From positions 496,001 to 560,000 of the forward strand of contig JBLXDJ010000003.1 in assembly GCA_048264105.1 (NCBI GenBank): a stretch of 64,000 nucleotides of DNA, in the 5' to 3' direction. Numbering within the stretch: position 1 is the first letter of the stretch; each line of letters starts with the position of its first letter. Position numbers and translations under genes: made by a program. Below the pieces are notes generated by a model. That model searched no databases. It was not told the origin of the DNA and worked only from the letters and a program-made list of their open reading frames with translations. Positions 60,962 to 64,000 of the stretch are shown one piece after another. Source of the stretch: Oceanospirillum sp048264105. Its GTDB lineage: Bacteria; Pseudomonadota; Gammaproteobacteria; Pseudomonadales; Halomonadaceae.

Positions 60962-61348
60962 ATGAGTAATAAAGGTGTTATCCACACAGACAAGGCTCCG
61001 GCAGCGATCGGAACTTATTCACAGGCGGTAAAAGCAGGCGATACCGTTTATCTGTCCGGCCAGATTCCTCTGGTACCGGAAACCATGGAGATCATCTCTG
61101 ATGATTTCGCCGAGCAGACCGAACAGGTATTCAAAAATATCTCTGCCGTGGTTGAAGCCGCCGGTGGTCAGCTTTCCGATGTGGTTAAACTGAATATCTA
61201 TCTGACCGATCTGTCTAACTTTGCCACCGTTAACGAAGTGATGGGCCGTTTCTTCAAACAGCCTTATCCGGCACGCGCCGCAGTGGGCATCAAAGAGCTG
61301 CCAAAAGGCTCTCTGGTTGAGATCGAAGGTATTGTGGTTCTGTCTTAA
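60962..61348 (+). CDS. ridA: RidA, enamine/imine deaminase
   Basis: Hydrolyses reactive 2-aminoacrylate-type intermediates from PLP enzymes. The 128-residue product has the YjgF-family PAAIGTYSQAVKAGDTVYLSGQ opening, the catalytic arginine in PARAAVGIKELPKGSLVEIE and a trimer-type core. It has its own terminator. Neighbourhood spoT-ridA-recG matches Pseudomonas. Confidence 0.95.
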   Translation: MSNKGVIHTDKAPAAIGTYSQAVKAGDTVYLSGQIPLVPETMEIISDDFAEQTEQVFKNISAVVEAAGGQLSDVVKLNIYLTDLSNFATVNEVMGRFFKQPYPARAAVGIKELPKGSLVEIEGIVVLS

Positions 61349-61371
61349 GAGATTTCGCCCGATACCGACAT

Positions 61372-61411
61372 AAAAATGGCCACTGTCGCTTCCGATGGTG
61401 GCCATTTTTTT
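61372..61411. terminator. Bidirectional terminator (ridA / SDR)
   Basis: AAAAATGGCCAC pairs with GTGGCCATTTTT around a 14-nt loop, with T7 on the plus side and A5 serving the convergent gene. Confidence 0.9.
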
Positions 61412-61440
61412 CGGCTGATATGAAAGGAGTTAACGCCGGA

Positions 61441-62343
61441 TCAGCTCTGTTCCGCCTCTGCCTTAATCTGAGCTTTGACTTCCTGCAGGGCTTCACGATA
61501 ACCATCCCGATAGGTGGGATAGGTGAACTCATAGCCGGTACTCAGTAACAGGCTGTTGTCACACACCTTGCTGGTCCGGCGGCGGGTCGGGGATTCGACG
61601 GTTTCTGTCGGAGTAACCTGCAGCACATCCGCCATCCAGCTCATCACCTCAAACAGCGGCACCGAGCCTTTGTCAGTCGCCAGATAAACCGGCTCCGGTG
61701 TTTTGCCCGCTTCCACCATGCCGATCAGATGCGCCAGCACTCCGGCACAATCTTCACTGTGAATACGGTTGGTGTATTTCACCGGCACTTCCGGGGCGAT
61801 GCGTCCCTGACGCACCTGGCGAATCAGCATGTCGCGTCCCGGTCCATAAATGCCGGAGAAACGCACGCAGCTATGATTCAGGCCGCTTTTGCGCAACGCC
61901 TCTTCAGCTTTCAGCATAATGCTGCCGGCAAAACCCGACGGATGAGGCTTAGTGGACTCGTCCACCGTTTCACCCTCGGTCTGACCATAAACACTGGTGC
62001 TGGAAACAAACAGAATATGCCTGGGTGACTGCTTACTCTTTTTCAGCCAGCGCAGCATCTGCTTTACGCCTTCCTGATAGGCGCTCTGATAAAACTCTTC
62101 CGAGAAACCTCCGGCAGCCACCGAGTAGATAATGTAATCAGGCTTCAGGGCTGGCGATTGATCAGACAGTGCCTGCCAGGATTCAGGGTCAGCAACATCC
62201 AGCGTTACAGGCTGTACGCCTTCCGGCAGATTCTGCGGATTACGACGCGCACCATAAACCTTATGATTTTCTGCTAATAAGCGGCGGGCAGTCCGACTAC
62301 CAATATCGCCGCACCCTACAATCAAAATCTCCTGAGCACTCAT
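61441..62343 (-). CDS. NAD(P)-dependent epimerase/dehydratase-like SDR protein
   Basis: Extended-SDR-type Rossmann protein with unknown substrate. The 300-residue product has the cofactor motif GCGDIG (about 11-16), YSVAAGG and the FVSSTSVYG segment. The expected catalytic YxxxK is not clear: Tyr in SVYGQ is present but no lysine follows at +4, and KAEEALRKSG comes later, so it may be a non-classical family. I chose ATG 62343 with GAGAAG upstream; the frame runs 23 codons further without homology. It is divergent from recG. Confidence 0.8.
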   Translation of the reverse strand: MSAQEILIVGCGDIGSRTARRLLAENHKVYGARRNPQNLPEGVQPVTLDVADPESWQALSDQSPALKPDYIIYSVAAGGFSEEFYQSAYQEGVKQMLRWLKKSKQSPRHILFVSSTSVYGQTEGETVDESTKPHPSGFAGSIMLKAEEALRKSGLNHSCVRFSGIYGPGRDMLIRQVRQGRIAPEVPVKYTNRIHSEDCAGVLAHLIGMVEAGKTPEPVYLATDKGSVPLFEVMSWMADVLQVTPTETVESPTRRRTSKVCDNSLLLSTGYEFTYPTYRDGYREALQEVKAQIKAEAEQS

Positions 62344-62582
62344 CTTTCTTCTCTCCCCGGGAATCTCTATTATCTGATTAATCCGGCGTCTGACAGATTG
62401 GCCAGCACGCATCCTTTGCGAAGTTGTGATTTAAAGCCGTGTTAAGCTTTTTTACTTTTAAGTGGTATGACCATCATACAAGTAAAGCGTGCTGTTAAAC
62501 CACTGCCATCAACCGCCGGACTGTGCCTGAGCGTTTTTCTCAGGAGCACCCGTATCAATCATCATCAGCAGATGGACAGGAC

Positions 62583-64000
62583 ATGCCAGCCAGCAAAACT
62601 GCCGCCAAATCCGGTAAAAAGCCCAGCCCTTCCCGATCAGCACTGGGCTCGGAGCAACTGACTCAGCCGGTCACGGTGCTGAAAGGCGTAGGGGCGGCGC
62701 TGGCAGAGAAGCTGGCTAAACTTCGCATCCACAGCGTTGAAGATCTGCTGTTTCATCTTCCTTTACGGTATCAGGACCGTACCCGGGTCACTCCCATCGG
62801 CATGATTCGTCGTGGCGATGAAGTGGTAGTGGTCGGTCATGTGGCTCTGGCGGATGTCACCAAGGGACGGCGACGGGCGTTGGTTGTGCGGCTGAGCGAT
62901 GGTACCGGCAGCATCACTCTGCGTTTTTTCCACTTTAATATGGCGCAGAAGAATCAATTTCAGAAAGGAGCGCTGGTGCGCTGTTACGGGGAAGCCCGTC
63001 CCGGTTCCAACGGACTGGAACTCTATCACCCGGAATACCGGCTGGTGGCTCAGGATCAGCCGGTTGAGATGGATGACCATCTGACCCCGATCTACCCGCT
63101 GACCGAGGGGCTGACCCAGAACCGCCTGCGCCAGCTGATTCATCTGGCTCTGGCAGAACTGAAGAAAGCGGAAGTGGTCGACTGGCTGCCCAAAAGCCTG
63201 TTTCCCAACCTGCCTTCACTGAAAGAATCCCTGCAACTACTGCATGAGCCACCGCCGGATGCTCCGGTGGATGAACTGACCCTGTACAAACATCCCAGCC
63301 AGCACCGTCTGATTATGGAAGAGCTGATCGCCCAGCAGCTGAGCCTGTTAAAGCTGCGCCAGCAGCATAAACACCACAAAGCCCCGGCTTTCCGAAGCAC
63401 AGGCAAAATGAGTCAGCAGATGCTGGCTCAGCTGCCGTTCCCACTCACCGGTGCTCAAAGCCGGGTGATCAGCGAGATCCGGCAGGATATCCAACAGGCC
63501 AGCCCTATGTTGCGACTGGTGCAGGGCGATGTGGGTGCCGGTAAAACACTGGTGGCTGCCATGGCGGCACTGGAAGCGATTGAAGCCGGTTATCAGGTTG
63601 CGGTGATGGCTCCTACCGAGATTCTGGCGGAGCAGCACTTCAATAACTTTACCCAATGGTTTACCCCTCTGGGGCTGGATGTTGCCTGGCTGGCGGGCAA
63701 GCTCAAAGGCAAAGCCCGACAAACCCAACTGGAGCAGATCGCCGGTGGCGCTTCTCTGGTGGTCGGGACGCACGCTCTGTTTCAGGAAAGTGTCGAATTT
63801 AAAAAACTGGGGCTGATTATTGTCGATGAACAGCACAGGTTTGGTGTTCATCAGCGCCTGAGTCTGCGTGAGAAAGGTCAGAAAGGGGATCTCTACCCAC
63901 ACCAGCTGATTATGACCGCAACCCCCATCCCCCGGACGCTGGCGATGAGCGCCTATGCAGATCTGGACACCTCGGTCATCGATGAGCTACCTCCGGGGCG
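62583..64000 (+). CDS. recG: ATP-dependent DNA helicase RecG (5' part)
   Basis: Branch-migrates stalled forks and Holliday junctions. The window holds the first ~472 residues; the reading frame is still open at the edge, so the gene is truncated by the window, not broken. It shows the wedge/OB domain (about 60-160), motif I GDVGAGKT, motif Ia APTEILAEQH, motif II DEQHRFG and motif III TATPIPRTLA. The N-terminus has a short Ser/Lys-rich tail before the LTQPVTVLKGVG core. Start ATG 62583 has a weak AGGA just before it. Confidence 0.94.
   Translation, partial: MPASKTAAKSGKKPSPSRSALGSEQLTQPVTVLKGVGAALAEKLAKLRIHSVEDLLFHLPLRYQDRTRVTPIGMIRRGDEVVVVGHVALADVTKGRRRALVVRLSDGTGSITLRFFHFNMAQKNQFQKGALVRCYGEARPGSNGLELYHPEYRLVAQDQPVEMDDHLTPIYPLTEGLTQNRLRQLIHLALAELKKAEVVDWLPKSLFPNLPSLKESLQLLHEPPPDAPVDELTLYKHPSQHRLIMEELIAQQLSLLKLRQQHKHHKAPAFRSTGKMSQQMLAQLPFPLTGAQSRVISEIRQDIQQASPMLRLVQGDVGAGKTLVAAMAALEAIEAGYQVAVMAPTEILAEQHFNNFTQWFTPLGLDVAWLAGKLKGKARQTQLEQIAGGASLVVGTHALFQESVEFKKLGLIIVDEQHRFGVHQRLSLREKGQKGDLYPHQLIMTATPIPRTLAMSAYADLDTSVIDELPPG

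Noticed and set aside
1..64000. tRNA, rRNA, CRISPR arrays, insertion sequences, prophage genes
   Set aside because: None recognised on either strand on reading the window.

Overview
The window is chromosomal DNA of a gammaproteobacterium, most likely a marine member of the Oceanospirillales/Pseudomonadales. Several gene orders match Pseudomonas: pilU-pilT/yggS-proC-yggT-metX-metW-DUF4426-rdgB-hemW, and pyrE/crc-rph/yicC-gmk-rpoZ-spoT-ridA-recG. A catalytically degenerate ExoIII paralogue next to pyrE is the Crc regulator typical of that lineage. An intracellular PHA depolymerase, TRAP transporter permeases, cytochrome c4 and several c-di-GMP enzymes fit a marine heterotroph. This lineage call is inference from gene content and synteny; no rRNA is present.

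Layout. 1-8.2 kb: LpxL-type acyltransferase, ettA, a DUF411 protein, a TRAP dctQM pair without a visible binding protein, dsbA, cytochrome c4 and engB. 8.2-14.5 kb: a minus-strand operon argH-lptM-lysA-dapF-DUF484-xerC-yigB (arginine, lysine and peptidoglycan precursor synthesis, the LptD-helper lipoprotein, and dimer resolution). 14.8-19.4 kb: hemC-hemD-hemX-hemY. 19.4-19.9 kb: an intergenic region with two Fur-box-like sites, a sigma70-type promoter and a rho-independent terminator, which together predict an iron-regulated small RNA of about 150 nt. 19.9-31 kb: a DEAD-box helicase, the pilus retraction ATPases, and the yggS-to-hemW series. 31-35.7 kb: a PAS-GGDEF-EAL protein, a TolC-type outer-membrane protein and one unknown gene. 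35.9-44.8 kb: thiC behind a TPP riboswitch, an EAL protein, an SDR plus DASH-cryptochrome pair, phaZ, trmB and thiSG. 45-48.9 kb: DUF423, a thioesterase, dgt, a YfaZ-type porin and pyrE. 49-64 kb: crc, rph, yicC, an accessory insertion, then gmk-rpoZ-spoT-ridA, an SDR and the start of recG.

The accessory insertion lies between yicC and gmk, which are normally neighbours. It begins with a DarT/DarG DNA ADP-ribosylation toxin-antitoxin pair followed 26 nt later by a co-oriented HNH endonuclease, so the three may form one defence module. A convergent AraC-GyrI regulator and a 7TMR-DISM diguanylate cyclase fill the rest. The DarTG-HNH stretch is visibly richer in A/T than its flanks.

The points most worth following are the predicted Fur-controlled sRNA beside the haem operon, the DarT-DarG-HNH module, and the thiC leader, which contains a tiny open frame whose Shine-Dalgarno lies inside the riboswitch. 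No tRNA, rRNA, CRISPR array or intact insertion sequence was seen. Two perfect or near-perfect REP-like palindromes occur, at 29054 and 45435.
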